From contig CAJNDS010002669.1 in the NCBI GenBank assembly GCA_905221605.1, forward strand, positions 67,073-131,072: a stretch of DNA of 64,000 nt. Direction: 5' to 3'. The stretch is from Symbiodinium natans. Its lineage: Eukaryota > Sar > Dinophyceae > Suessiales > Symbiodiniaceae. A program made the position numbers and the translations under genes. The notes beneath the pieces are model-generated. The model saw only the letters and a list, made by a program, of their open reading frames with translations. It searched no databases and had not been told where the DNA came from. Below, one piece after another: positions 48,401 to 58,484 of this stretch (position 1 is the stretch's first letter; each line of letters opens with the position of its first letter).

Positions 48401-51400
48401 TAGGTCCAAACTTGGGCTCCAACTCAGGCACCGAGCGCCCGGCAAAACTTAATCTTGCCTTTTGTAGGGACTTATAGACCCAAAAGGTTTAAAGTTTACC
48501 CTACTGGACTGCTCAGCCAAAACGGGGGCATGCTGGGCCCCCTTGGGGTCTGGACAAAAGTCTTTTGGAGGGTTTTTAGGTATAGGGTTTAGGGTTAAAG
48601 CTTCGGGCTTAGGGTTCGACAGCCCGAATCGCACGGGGACCCGGGTAGCGCAGTGGGTGGATATACATTTCTCTGTACACCGTACACCGCACGGCAGAGG
48701 CACCACCATGATAGGTGTCAGGGTTTAAGGCATGTCCTGGTTTCAACTGCAGTGTTTAGGCCTTAGGGCTTAGGACGCGAGTGTGTATGTGTGTGTGTGT
48801 GTGTTGTCCCTTTTGTTTTGACCTTTTTTGTCTTCGGAAAGAGAGAAAGAAGGAAATCAAAGTAGGGAACCAAGAGAGGCGCTAAACCCCAAACCCCCTA
48901 AACCCTAGTGGACCTAAGCCCTAAACCCAGAAAGAGCAAAGGAAGCAAACCTGGCTCCTTTTCAGAAAGAGTGGGCAAATATAATTTGCATGTCGGATAT
49001 AAAAGCCAAATCACGCGGGTTGGAGCACGTGACGGCAGCCCGAGATAGAACGAGAAATTTAGGCTTTTAGGGCCGTTTAGTGCCGCTCTTCGTTCCTTAC
49101 TTGGTTTCCTTTTTTCTCTCTCCTTCCAGAGACAAAGATCAAGAACAAAAGGGACAAACACACGCATACTCGCGTCCTAGGCTCTAAGGCCTTAACCCTT
49201 CAGTTTAAACCAGGGAAAGCAAAACCTCAAACAGCAGCAATCCTGAACCCGAAAACCTCCTAAAAGCCTTAAACTTTGGTCCAGATCCCAAGGGAGGCGC
49301 CCACAAGGCCGCACTTTTGGCTGAGCAGCCCAGTAGGGTTAACTTTAAACTTTTTGGGTCTATAAGTCCCCTACAAAAGGAAAGTTTAAGTTTTGCTGGG
49401 TGCTCGGTGCCTGAGTCTAAGCCCAAGTTTGGACCTGAAGCCCGGAGCTGGGTCTGCCAGCATTCCACAGAGGCAGAAAGAAACTCTCTCTGGGCAAACG
49501 GGGCACTCGCAGGATTGTAGCGGTTGAAGCCTTTGTTTGGGGTTTGGAAGCTAGAAGGCGTGGGTGCGTGCGTTGATTGTTGGATTATCCCGAGTCTTGC
49601 GATTGCTACGTCGTGAAATGACCTTGGCCAGGTATTTTTTTTGGAAGTCTGCAAGGTGAGGGCTGCAATTGTTTGTCTGTTTCATATCCTGGCGGCCAGT
49701 TTTGGGAGTGGAAGAGAACTACATTTCAGATGCATCCTGATTAGCAAGTGAAGATCCAGTGCCTCGTCTCCTTTGCACCCGTTTTCTGGGCAGTGTAAGA
49801 TCAGTATCCAGAATAGTGGCGCAAAGAACACGTTAAGTGGAGCCCCGAAATATACATCAAGCCCTGTTTGTTGAAAAGTTTGAAGCGAGGGGTCCAGTAT
49901 CTCGTTGCCTGGGCAGTCGGTTTTTGGCACAGGGCAGGATAGCGGAGTCCAGAATACTTGCAAAAAATGAGTTTAAGCGGAACCCCGACATACACCTTAA
50001 GCCCAGTTTTTTCATGGGTTAGAAATCCCAAACGTGGTTTTTCCAATGTTTTTTCGGCTTCGGTTTTGGGCGAGGTGCGGGTGCGAAAACCAGGGAAAAA
50101 CACCGAACCCCCCAGGACCCCAATCGAAAAAAAACTGCGGGGGTCCCCCCCCCCCCCTCCGGTGTTTTTCTTAAGGGGTGGTGATTTATTTAAAGGTCTC
50201 TCCCCTAAAAGGTCCTGCGTGGACACTCTGAGAATTCCTTGAGAGGCAGGCTCAGCTCGTTCTTACGGGTTCGTAGGGATTCGAGAGTCTTCGACTTTAG
50301 TGAGGTTCCTCCCAGTAGCACAGCACGCGCAAAACAACATGAATGAAGTTCCATCGAGTAGCATGCTGACCACAACAGCTGTAGAGCCTAACCTTGCATA
50401 GACGCCAACGCCTTCACCGAGCTGCACGCTTAAGGACTAGAGAGACATGGGTATTTCCCAAAATAGGGCTACCCCTTTTATAGTACAAATAGAATAGAAT
50501 CCCCTTGAAGGGAACCCCGAAGGGTACCCCTACTTTCGGAAACCCTAAATGACCTTACGCCTTGAACCATGCAAAGAAGCCAAGAATCCAGGGGTTTAGT
50601 AAATCTCGGCAGCGGACTTGACAGATCCTGGCAGGATCTGGATTTTGAGAGCAGCGACGCCGTGTGCGCCCGCCAGCGGGAAAGGGCCTGCTTAGACTGA
50701 AACCCTAAGCAGCCCTGAGCCCTCAAGGTGTTCACTACATTAGTTCTTGCTTTGCACACCCTTGCTGCCTGAGGTCTCGGTTCTTTGAGACCATCCACCA
50801 GAGCTACGAGGCTAGCCCCTGACTAGGAAGACAAGGTCCTGAGTTCAGCAGCACAAGGGGTCGCAAGCGCAAGAGGACCTAGCCAATGTGTGGGTAGAGA
50901 TCTTCAAGAAGGACCCCTATGCGAGCCGCATGCTCACAATCAGGTGGCACGTGCTTCTTAATGGAGTTGGCTGGAGTGTGTCCATGATGTGACCGAGGCC
51001 TTTCCATGCAGGATCTGCATGCCGGTTGCAAGGCCGATAGCCGCGAGATCCTCGCACCAGAAATAGGGGCATTTTTTTTGCTGAGATCAGGTCTTGGGCT
51101 TCCCGGAAGATCTGGTGGAAACGCTCTTCCTTGGCCTACATCCCAATCCAGGCCCAAAGTATTCACGAACCAGGAGCCAAGAAATCCCCAGTGTGACCGT
51201 GAGAGAGGCCAATCCGAGTCGTTATTCCTTTGGGACTTAGAGGACATGTTCGCCTGCTCCTCGGTTCCTGCTCCCGACTCCCAGCGTCCTAGCAGACATC
51301 GTGGAGTTGCAGGAGTAGCCGTGAGGTGACCACTCGACGTCTTTGGGAGTTGAAGAAGCCCAAGGCCCTGCGAAGGCCGGGTCTGGGTGCACGCGGACAT

Positions 51401-52066
51401 GTCTCAGCATCAAGCCCCCGAATCCCCTAAGCCCTCGAGAGTCCCATTGTATTCGGAGAACCAGTCAGCCGTTGAAAACGAAGAGCTTTCCGAGGCAGGT
51501 TTTGCCTGTGGGGACTTCCTTGCTGGTAGCAGCGGAGGCCTGGAGTTTAGGGTCTAGGGTTTAGGGTTTATAGAGTTTGGGGTTGGGTTTGCAAGGATCA
51601 GGGTGTAGGGTTTAGGGCAGGGCTGGGATGGGGTAGGGGTGGTGGCATTGCTATCCAAAAGACAAACGATATGAGATGTTTATTCCCCAAACAGTGTATT
51701 GTTGGGGTTCCAAATTCATTTAAGGACTGCCGACATTCTGGGGACTGTTGCCGGATTCTTGGGCTCCTTGTCTCCCTTTGTCTCCCTTTGTCTCCCTTTG
51801 TCTCCCTTTGTCTCCCTTTGTCTCCCTTTGTCTCCCTTTGTCTCCCTTTGTCTCCCTTTGTCTCCCTTTGTCTCCCTTTGTCTCCCTTCATGCGGGTGGC
51901 TTTGCCGGGTTGCTGCGCTCATCGTCTTCCATTGTCTCCCTTCGTCTCCCTTTGTCTCTCGTTGTCTCCCCTGTTTCTGTAACATGCCTTTAACCGTTTG
52001 GGGTCTTCGGTGGTGTAATACAAAGACAGTGTCAGTCTATCTAGATGGCCATATATGATACGTATG

Positions 52067-52099
<33 letters not shown>

Positions 52100-55000
52100 G
52101 TATATATATATGTACATGTAGAATATGATACATATATAAGGCTATGTGCAAGCACGGGCCAGGTCAAGTTGAAACCGGAGGAGGAGGCGGCTTTTCATCC
52201 TCTTGTTGCCGCTGCGACACTCTCTTGTGCTGCTTCTGCTTTAGGGTTTAGGGTTTAGGGTTTAGGTTTTAGGGTTTAGGGTTTTGGGTTTTTACTTTGC
52301 CTAGTTTGCCGCAGCAGGCGGATGGGGAGGACAAGGTGGATGACATAGTGCAGCATGACTTAACGCAGCAAGCTTGGACACATTGCAACTTCGTCAAGCC
52401 AGATGGTTATGCTCTGTCTGTTCATGTCATCCTCGCAAATTCAAGAGCATCTAGCTAGAGAACGGTTGTCCCGAAAGCATGTTGGACCCTCGGTTAAAAC
52501 TTCACTAACTTATGAATGGAGAAACGAGCAATATGTACGAAATTCATCGCGCCATCCATTCATGCATCATCCATCACAACATCCAGTCACGCAGCAACGA
52601 CAACGAGGAGTCGTTTCGAAGACCACCTCCGTTGAAAACTCCTCCCACGTCTTCGTTGATGAAAATTTCGCCGAGAATCAAAGAAAACAAACAAGTTCGG
52701 ACCCCAGAGGCAAGCGTGTTAAATAATGGGGCTGACCTGTTGGTTTGAGAAACCCTCCGCCATGCTTTCGGGAAGGTCGTCGCTTTTGCGTCTCGACAAC
52801 GCAAGAACAGGCAGAGGGTTGGCGTTCACGCGATCACGACACGCAGGGAGTCGTCGTTTTTTGCGTCTCGACAACGCCAAAACACGCAGAAGGTTGGTGT
52901 CCACGCGATCACGACACGCGCCGAACACGCAAAGGGTCGTCATTTATTGCTTTTTGACAACGCAAAAACACGGAGAGGGTTGGCGTTCACGCGCCATTTT
53001 TAACCAGGTGCGGCGGCTCTCCCCATGCTTTAAAACATAATAATTTAACAGAAAACCCACCAGATTCATCACGCCATCCATATACAACGACGACATATAA
53101 TCGAAAGCCACCTCCGCTGAAACCCTTCCGCGTGCTTTCGGCAAGAAGCTACGTTCGCAACAAACTGCAGCATGAGGCCACAGCTGGTGCGGGAAGCCAT
53201 GGCGAGGCACGTAACCGATGCACATGTGGATTTTGTAGTAGATGTTGCCATTCGGAGAGCTCTGGCGAGGGACTTCGTGTCTACCGTCGCGTGCTGGATC
53301 ACGGAGTTGGACTGGAGAGGTCGAGGCCGATAGTACAGCTTCAGGAACTGCCGTCGTGTGGAGTAAGTAGCTTCAGTTAGGCCGAGAGTTGAGATTGTGG
53401 AAGAAGCAGATGCTGGCCTTGATACGTTGATGACTTCCGCGACTAGGCTCCGTCACCTCGCAGCAGTTCTTCGAGCTGATGCATCGACTCGGCTGCGCAG
53501 GCCGATGCGTGGAGAAATTGGTTAGAGCTGCCTTTTTATAAGAAAGCCCTGTGCCATTCCGCATGAGCCTCAAAGGCAATCTTCTGAAGCTTTGGGAAGA
53601 GCTGACTGGTGATCGAGGCAGTCCATGTAGGGACCACACCCAGGGCGGTCAGAACACGAAGTCGATGAAGCCTGGAAGGTGTCCTTCGTTTCATCGATAT
53701 AGATCCCAAAGCTCAGAAGTTGCTGGAGGCAGGTCGTGGCAGTTTTGCTACGGTTTAGGGTTTAGGGTTTAGGGTTCAGGGTTTAGGGTTTGGGGTTTCC
53801 TGACCCCAATGTTTGCTCGATCCCGATTGCTTCTTTGGCAGGCTTGCCGCCAGGAGCTCCTGCAAAGCCACGGGACTCTGATGGATGCTTGGCGCAAAGG
53901 CCACAACCGGCTGGTGCCTGGAACCCACTTACTGGTTGCTTAGAAGGGAATGGGGGGAATAAGGTACCAAAATTATGCCCTATATACCCTTTAAGGGATT
54001 ATATGGGGCCAACAGTAAGCCAAGTGTTGGACAATTCTGTTGGAAAATTCTACTGGGTACGTTCTTGGAGCCCTTGAGGCAGGATCTGATTTCTGGATCC
54101 TGTGGTCTTAAGGGATTGCATGACGCTCTAAACCCCAAGCCCTTCCCTAATTTACCAGTGATCCAGTTGCGGTGCAGGCATTGACCCTGGCGACTTGGGC
54201 ATCGTCGACCTACAGGCCTGTCTATCTCGTGGGGTTCACGGGGTTTAGGGTACCCTAAGCCTTAAACTCTAAACCCTGACCCAAACCCTAAACCCTAAAC
54301 CCCAAAATGTTTGGGGTTTGGGGTGCAGCGTTTGGGGTGCCCCGAAAAAGGGACCTAAACCAAAGCCTGTGGGAGCTTGAGCTGCAAGCTATAGGTTCAG
54401 AAATTTGATCAGAAAGCCACCGGTGTGGTGTAGGGTTTAGGGTTTAGGGTTGAGGGTTGAGGGTTTAGGGTTTAAGGTTTGAATCCCTGCACCCCAACCA
54501 GACCCTATGTACCCTAACGTTGATCACAGAACATCGGCGGGACGGCAACCAGGCCCCTTTGAGCGAAGGGCCATTCTCGAAAAACTCTCCATAAGGTGCT
54601 GGAACCCCTCAACTCTCCAAAACCCTGAGCCCGAAACCCCCAGTTAAAAGAAGCACCCCCTAAACCCTAAACCCTAACCCTAAACCCTAAACCCTAAACC
54701 CTAAACCCTAAACCCTAAACCCTAAACCCTAAACCCTAAACCCTAAACCCTGTGAGTGAGGGGCTTTGGTTTCAGGACTTCCGGGCCGCCTGCAAAGAAG
54801 TGCTGCCGAGCCTGAAGCCGAAGGAGGTGGGAGGAATGTGCCTGCGGTTTCGGGTTTAGGGTTTAGGGATTAGGGTTTAGGGTTTAGGGTTGTGGGTTTA
54901 GGATCGATCCCTCCAGCCCACGCAAACTGCAAGTTGCTTCGGCTTCGGACTCTTCACCTGTCCAAAACGTCCTGCGAGAAAGGGGGTTTGAGCCTTCAGA

Positions 55001-57355
55001 TCTGGTCTTGAAAACCTTCAGATCACTGGTCTCCTGTAAAACAAAAGACCGTCTTAGATCTGTGCTCAGCTCTCGTTTCTGCCAGTCTTTGAGTTCAAGT
55101 CGTTTGACGGGTCCGAAATCTTGAATCCAAACCCCCCCAAACCCCCGAACCCCCCAACCCCAAAGTGCAGGTGGCGACTTTGTTCCAGTACCTCTTGGCT
55201 CGGCATGGGCAGCGCTGCGCGCTCAGCCGCTGAGGGTCCTCGTTGGTGTCCATCTCGGGGTTCTGGCGAGTTTAGGCTATTAAAGGGGTTTAGGAGTAGG
55301 GCCTAGCAGGCCTCTTATGATGTTCGGCTTCTTTTTTCGCATGTACCTTCTCTGTGGAGGCTCCCTGCGAAAGGAGGACCTGAAGGCCCTCCTCATTGGT
55401 GTGGCCCCTCAAGAACGTGGGGAAACTTGGGGCGAAGGACCCTGTGCTGGCTTGTGTGTACTATTGTGTACTTGCGCTGTCCCGTGGTCATCGTGGAGGA
55501 TTGGATGGGGACGATGAGAGGGTCTCTCTGGAGGCGTTCGCACGCAGAATTACACGTCCTGCATACGTTCTGCCAAGGGCAAGTGTTGACTTGTAGCAAA
55601 CCAACTATAGCAACTTGCGGCAGGATCAGGCCCGTCTAATCGACAGCGTTGATGGCTTTAAAACAATGCTCCTTGCCCAAGTCCCAGTTGCTCCATCGGT
55701 GCTTGTGCATATGGTGATTGTTGACCACCGAGTGCTTTCTGCTTCAAAGCTGCTGGAACGAGCCTTCAGGCCAAGTATGGCAGCTTCTTCGCTGCATGGG
55801 TCTACGCGCTTGACAGGGCCCGTGCCACCGTTCAACCTTATGTTTGACTGCAGCTCGCGTCCCAGCAGCAGCCGACAGGAACGGAACGGCTTCGTGGCTA
55901 AGCAGGACGGGCGCGAGTTTGATATACCGCACCAGTTCAGTTACAGGATTGGGCGCTGACTCCTCACAGCCTGTCGGGGGGATTTCTCCCTGATCTGTCG
56001 TCGCCTCGGCGTCCAGAAGGCTCCCCAAGACTTTGCTTTTGCTCCACTCTTGGCTTGAGTGGATTCTGCATTGATGTCGGTCTCTGCTTCCGTCGATAGA
56101 GAATGTCTAGCCCTAGTCCACAGCCGAGTCTTTTCAACTCAGCCGGAAGCCAAGCTAAACCCTACATGACAGAAGCCCTTCTAATTTGTTGAACCCAAAA
56201 CCCTCAACCCTAAACCCTAAACCCAAATAAAGCCTCAAAGCTTGATTAGATGAAGGGAGGGGTCGCTGTCATCTTTGCTAAGCTGCTTTGCAAGTTCCTC
56301 ATCACGAACGGCTAGATCCTTCCAGGAATGGCTTCAGCTAGAACCGCTAAACCCAACACCCTTATAGCTCTAATTGTTCTTATAGTTCTTGTAGTTCTAT
56401 AAAATTCTGAGAGTTCTAATAGTTCTTGTAGTCCTTAGAGTTCTTATAGTTCTTATAGTTCTTATAGTTCTTATAGTTCTTATAGTTCTTATCTAATAGT
56501 TCGGATCAACTATCCTGCTGAACCGGGAAGGTCTCGTACCTGTGGCGTGAGTTCATGCGGGACCAGAAGGGTGGAATCCTGACACTCGAGGCTCAGCAAG
56601 ATGCACCGGTGGCCCAAACACCTCGACTATTCCCTAAACCCTAAACCCTAAACCCGAAACCTTAAACCCTGAACCCTAAACCCTAAACCCAAAACCCTAA
56701 ACCTAAAAACCCCACACCCAGCTTGGGCACCTGCGTTGCTCACCATGATCCTCCCCATTCTTGGGCAGATCTTCGACCCGGAGACTGCGCAGTCTTGGTC
56801 GGAGCTGCACCATTTGCTGCTGGAGGCTCTGGGTCCAGGGCCGCGATGGACGACACGTCCTTGACTTCAAGACTTTAGCATGTCGGGGGTTTGTTGCACC
56901 CTTCGACTTTTTTCTAAGCTGTGGGGGGGTTCCAGGAATGTGCTTCCCGCTGGCGCAAGGCATCCGCTTCCAAGCAGAAGTCCAAAGCTTCAAAATCCGT
57001 TCAAGTTGCTCGGCGATGACAAGCATTCATGCATGTTGTTCACTTGGTTGAGGATCGGCCGTTGTCTCGCGGGTTTGCCTTGGAATTCCAGGCTGGTGAT
57101 GACGAAGCCGCTGCAACTTCTGCCTCTCCGACGGCTGAGCATGGACATTTGCCGGCAGACCCATCAGCTGACTCATCAGCTGACCCATCAGCTGATCCAC
57201 CTGCCGGACCAGCTGCCGGACCAGCTGCCGAACCACCTGCAGAACCACTTACCGAACCACCTGCCGAACCAGCAGAGCTGGCCGACGGACCCGAAGCAAC
57301 CCAGCCGTGTGCTCCTCTGCATATCTCTGTGTCAGCCTTGTCCAATGACCAGTAG
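39496..57355 (+). CDS. Large EF-hand-module protein, calcium-binding type, many mini-exons
   Basis: Exons with module motifs: 39496-39559 (FGSVLAAWR), 39817-39909 (LWTELDPTGKGFVTL), 40169-40231 (YGDMLLAWQDCIDVNGAGSI), 41494-41553 (FGTLFRAWRE, GC donor) joined in phase to 41678 onward (GLDPTGRDRLSWGEF), 41915-41977 (LWEELDTEGIGVLRF, GC donor), 42710-42754, 43389-43430 (YGNMLRAWMTGVD) joined to 43541-43594 (VEGNGHVDESQFVAACKK), 45617 onward (QFAKSPDYAKRCRAYIPPK), 46121-46195 (VAAWRFGLDPTGSGSLNFNE), 52163-52186, 52318 onward, 53842-53899 (HGTLMDAWRK), 54776-54826, 55171 onward, 56531-56590 (LWREFMRDQKGGILTLE), 56769-56825 and 57092-57355. Each unit alternates a helix with AWR, an EF-like loop, and a helix with LWxEL. 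Most loops lack several Ca2+ ligands; 43541 is the most canonical. The stop is TAG at 57353. Treating it all as one gene is an inference. Confidence 0.65.
40972..41165 (+). repeat. CCCTAAA to CCCTAAG graded array
   Basis: The array starts as CCCTAAA-type, turns into a run of CCCTAAG units with a few CCCGAAG, and ends with AAACCTTAAAC variants. It lies directly before a possible exon at 41179. Confidence 0.9.
42262..42511 (+). CDS. Candidate acidic linker exon of the EF-hand gene
   Basis: One frame reads APAGALHKVHEEPEQSEPPA followed by EQEEEEREEETHFHSTFLHY and a stop at 42509-42511. It is a typical low-complexity acidic linker. The other frame is Arg-rich and less plausible. The splice edges are uncertain. 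Confidence 0.35.
43595..45616 (+). other. Intron of the EF-hand gene, no exon recognised
   Basis: It contains G-rich (43780-43890) and C-rich (45100-45125) tracts and a TTTAGGG run at 45240-45271. No module motif was seen. Confidence 0.45.
46893..46980 (+). repeat. GGGCCTTTA tandem array
   Basis: About eight 9-nt units of GGGCCTTTA grade into TTTAGGG units at 46960-46980. Confidence 0.9.
47224..47362. repeat. Hairpin-forming inverted repeats with ACACCGCGG motif
   Basis: AAAACACCGCGGGGGTGGTGA at the left pairs with ACCACCCCCGCGGTGTTTTTT at the right, with two internal relatives (CCGCGGTGTTTTTC and AAAAAACACCGTGGGGG). A similar set lies at 50090-50170. Confidence 0.85.
47795..48175 (+). repeat. 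About four tandem units of roughly 103 nt
   Basis: Each unit starts TTCAGGGTTTGTGAAAGCCC or close to it, and carries AAAATGGTCAAAAATCAC and TTTCCAAGGC. The units have diverged. Confidence 0.85.
48402..49436. repeat. Large foldback (imperfect palindrome), about 1 kb
   Basis: The left arm 48402-48888 pairs with the right arm 49075-49436 in reverse complement. Shared blocks in order include TCCAAACTTGGGCT, GACTTATAGACCCAAAA, CTGCTCAGCCAAAA, GGACGCGAGT and TGTCCCTTTTGTT. The left arm carries about 115 extra bases. The centre is about 185 nt with CCCTAAA remnants. Confidence 0.9.
49744..50010 (+). repeat. Two-copy tandem repeat, about 130 nt
   Basis: Both copies share CCTGGGCAGT-like and CTGGGCAGTG blocks, CAGAATA, AAGTGGAGCCCCGAAATA (or AAGCGGAACCCCGACATA) and AAGCCC. 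Confidence 0.7.
51768..51890 (+). repeat. TCTCCCTTTG tandem array, about 12 units
   Basis: Near-perfect 10-nt units, with degenerate copies out to about 51970. All open frames here, on both strands, are products of the repeat. Confidence 0.95.
52470..53160 (+). repeat. Direct duplication flanking an 80-90-nt tandem repeat
   Basis: Blocks such as CGCGCCATCCAT and CACCTCCGTTGAAAAC at 52545-52640 recur at 53070-53125. Between them, three copies of a unit with TCTCGACAACGC and GTTGGCGTTCACGCG lie at about 52780-53000. Confidence 0.8.
54240..54905. repeat. TTTAGGG / CCCTAAA arrays in both orientations
   Basis: CCCTAAA runs at 54275-54305 and 54658-54750 (about 13 units) and TTTAGGG runs at 54427-54480 and 54853-54900 surround the exon 54776-54826. 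Confidence 0.95.
56365..56500 (+). repeat. GTTCTTATA tandem array
   Basis: About a dozen 9-nt units of the type TTCTTATAG, some with G for A. It lies in the intron just before exon 56531. Confidence 0.9.
56635..56705 (+). repeat. CCCTAAA array
   Basis: About nine telomere-type units with small variations, inside the intron between exons 56531-56590 and 56769-56825. Confidence 0.9.
57092..57355 (+). CDS. Last exon of the EF-hand gene, Pro/Ala/Asp repeat tail
   Basis: After AG at 57090-57091 the frame runs 87 codons to TAG. It starts AGDDEAAATSAS, then repeats of DPSAD and EPPAEP type, then LADGPEATQPCAPLHISVSA. The tandem SADP/PAEP units are encoded by degenerate 12-15-nt DNA repeats. The tail is probably disordered. 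Confidence 0.7.
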   Translation, partial: AGDDEAAATSASPTAEHGHLPADPSADSSADPSADPPAGPAAGPAAEPPAEPLTEPPAEPAELADGPEATQPCAPLHISVSALSNDQ

Positions 57356-57895
57356 CTTGTCTCCCAGGCTGGAGCTCGAAACAGTCGCGCCCGCTCCTGA
57401 CAGCAGGCCAATGCATCCGTGACGCTTGATTGTCGCTGGCTGCCAAAGTCATGCAAATTGAGCCCCCAATTTAGTGGCGCGAATTCACAGGCCACCGGTG
57501 CCCAGTCTCAAGGACCTCAGCTTGTTTAGAAAAGTCAAGGTTTCGTGTTAACAAGTTGGGGTGTCTGAACATCACATGCCATAGATTCATGACACTGTGC
57601 TTGGGCTTAGCACCCACGCAATTGCATGCGACTCGTACCCGTTCGCCGAAGCTACTGAAAGCCCACTTTTTCCTTTTCAGCAGTGCAGGAGGGTTGGCGA
57701 GCAGCTTTTGATCCCGGCCACATTCGGCGTGTGGGTAGGCGTCGGAAGTGAGAGCCAGAGCGAAGACGAACATGACAAATTTCATAAGCACTGAAAATGA
57801 GAGAGAAGAAAAGTGAGGTGCGAGAGGACGTAGACAAAGCGGAATAAATCGCAAGAGTCCCTTAGAAAAGGCAGCGCTTCTTCGAGGGCTGCAAG

Positions 57896-58099
57896 ATGCT
57901 GGGCTACCCCAAGGAGAGAGCCCTCCTAATTTTGGTGCTGCTTTTGCCCGTGTCGGCATGTGTCATCGCATCGCAGCATGTTGAGAAAAGGATGCAAACC
58001 GCCTCTTCGACCTGTTGCGCCCGGATCCCTTCCGCGAGTACTTGGTCTTCGAGGCCAGACAAATGCTGGAAGCAGGCAACAGCCTGCACGGAACCATAG
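57896..58099 (+). CDS. Small open frame with signal peptide, doubtful
   Basis: The ATG at 57896 gives MLGYPKERALLILVLLLPVS, a good signal peptide, and 67 codons in all. From 57991 a different frame, bounded by AG and a GC donor (to 58053), reads DANRLFDLLRPDPFREYLVF and looks like a true exon. Both cannot be used fully; either the small frame is chance or the ATG exon ends earlier. Confidence 0.3.
   Translation: MLGYPKERALLILVLLLPVSACVIASQHVEKRMQTASSTCCARIPSASTWSSRPDKCWKQATACTEP
57991..58053 (+). CDS. Candidate exon, unidentified
   Basis: Phase-0, 21 codons (ending REYLVFE) between AG and a GC donor. With 58413-58484 (IVGDLNPNDFALRLNLDG..., GC donor) and a candidate near 59245-59322 (QRVTVPVPEIPLRTLTA, GT donor), it suggests a separate gene or far-upstream exons of the FtsH gene. 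No family was recognised. Confidence 0.4.
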
Positions 58100-58412
58100 C
58101 AATCACGAGCTGCAGCAGCTGGTTTGTGTTTAGCCGCTAGCCATGGCTTAACGTTAACGGACTTCTGACACGTCGTTTCGGGTTTCTTGTCATTTCTTGC
58201 CCCGAAGCAGCAGCCACTGACTTAATCCACTTGCAGGCAAAAGTTCTGGTAGGGTGTGCACCAGAGCGGTGCATGGAAAGAGTGACTTACTTATCATCGG
58301 ATCGCGAGTCAACTTTTGTTCTTCTACACTAGGCTCGGCGCCTTCCATGGCTTACCACCAATCTGCCACCAATCGAACCTCAAAATGCAGCCGAACTTTG
58401 CCACGCATACAG

Positions 58413-58484
58413 GACATTGTTGGCGACCTCAACCCGAATGACTTCGCTCTGCGTCTGAACCTGGACGGCATCCCGTTCGCGAAG
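58413..58484 (+). CDS. Candidate exon, unidentified
   Basis: 24 codons, phase 0, between AG at 58411-58412 and a GC donor after GCGAAG. It reads DIVGDLNPNDFALRLNLDGI followed by PFAK. A further stretch at 58730-58800 (LLDDRLLSRAKNLKQHG) may be the next exon. Confidence 0.45.

Larger units (their letters stand above)
47202..50187. mobile_element. Possible 3-kb element with inverted ends
   Basis: AAATCACCACCCCCTTAA at 47202-47219 is the near-perfect reverse complement of 50171-50187 (one extra C). Both are followed inward by AAAACACCG-type sequence and G/C-rich tracts. No transposase frame was seen inside, and no clear target duplication. It may be a chance pairing of two copies of a small repeat. 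Confidence 0.4.
46196..52162 (+). other. Large repeat-filled intron or gap in the EF-hand gene
   Basis: It holds the GGGCCTTTA array, a hairpin cluster at 47.2 kb, the 103-nt tandem units at 47.8 kb, the foldback at 48.4-49.4 kb, a two-copy repeat at 49.75-50.0 kb and the TCTCCCTTTG array at 51.77 kb. Possible short exons near 46835-46875 (AELCGDRNLLRLKDS) and 51400-51550 (PKPSRVPLYSENQSAVENEE) are unproven. Confidence 0.5.

Noticed and set aside
48605-48665. tRNA-like boxes (GGTTCGACAGCC and TAGCGCAGTGGGT)
   Set aside because: The B-like box precedes the A-like box, its spacing is off, and no cloverleaf forms; it lies in the foldback arm.
51598-52058. Frames repeating SPFVSLCLPL or KGDKGRQRET
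   Set aside because: Translations of the TCTCCCTTTG array; open in all frames because the unit has no stop codon.
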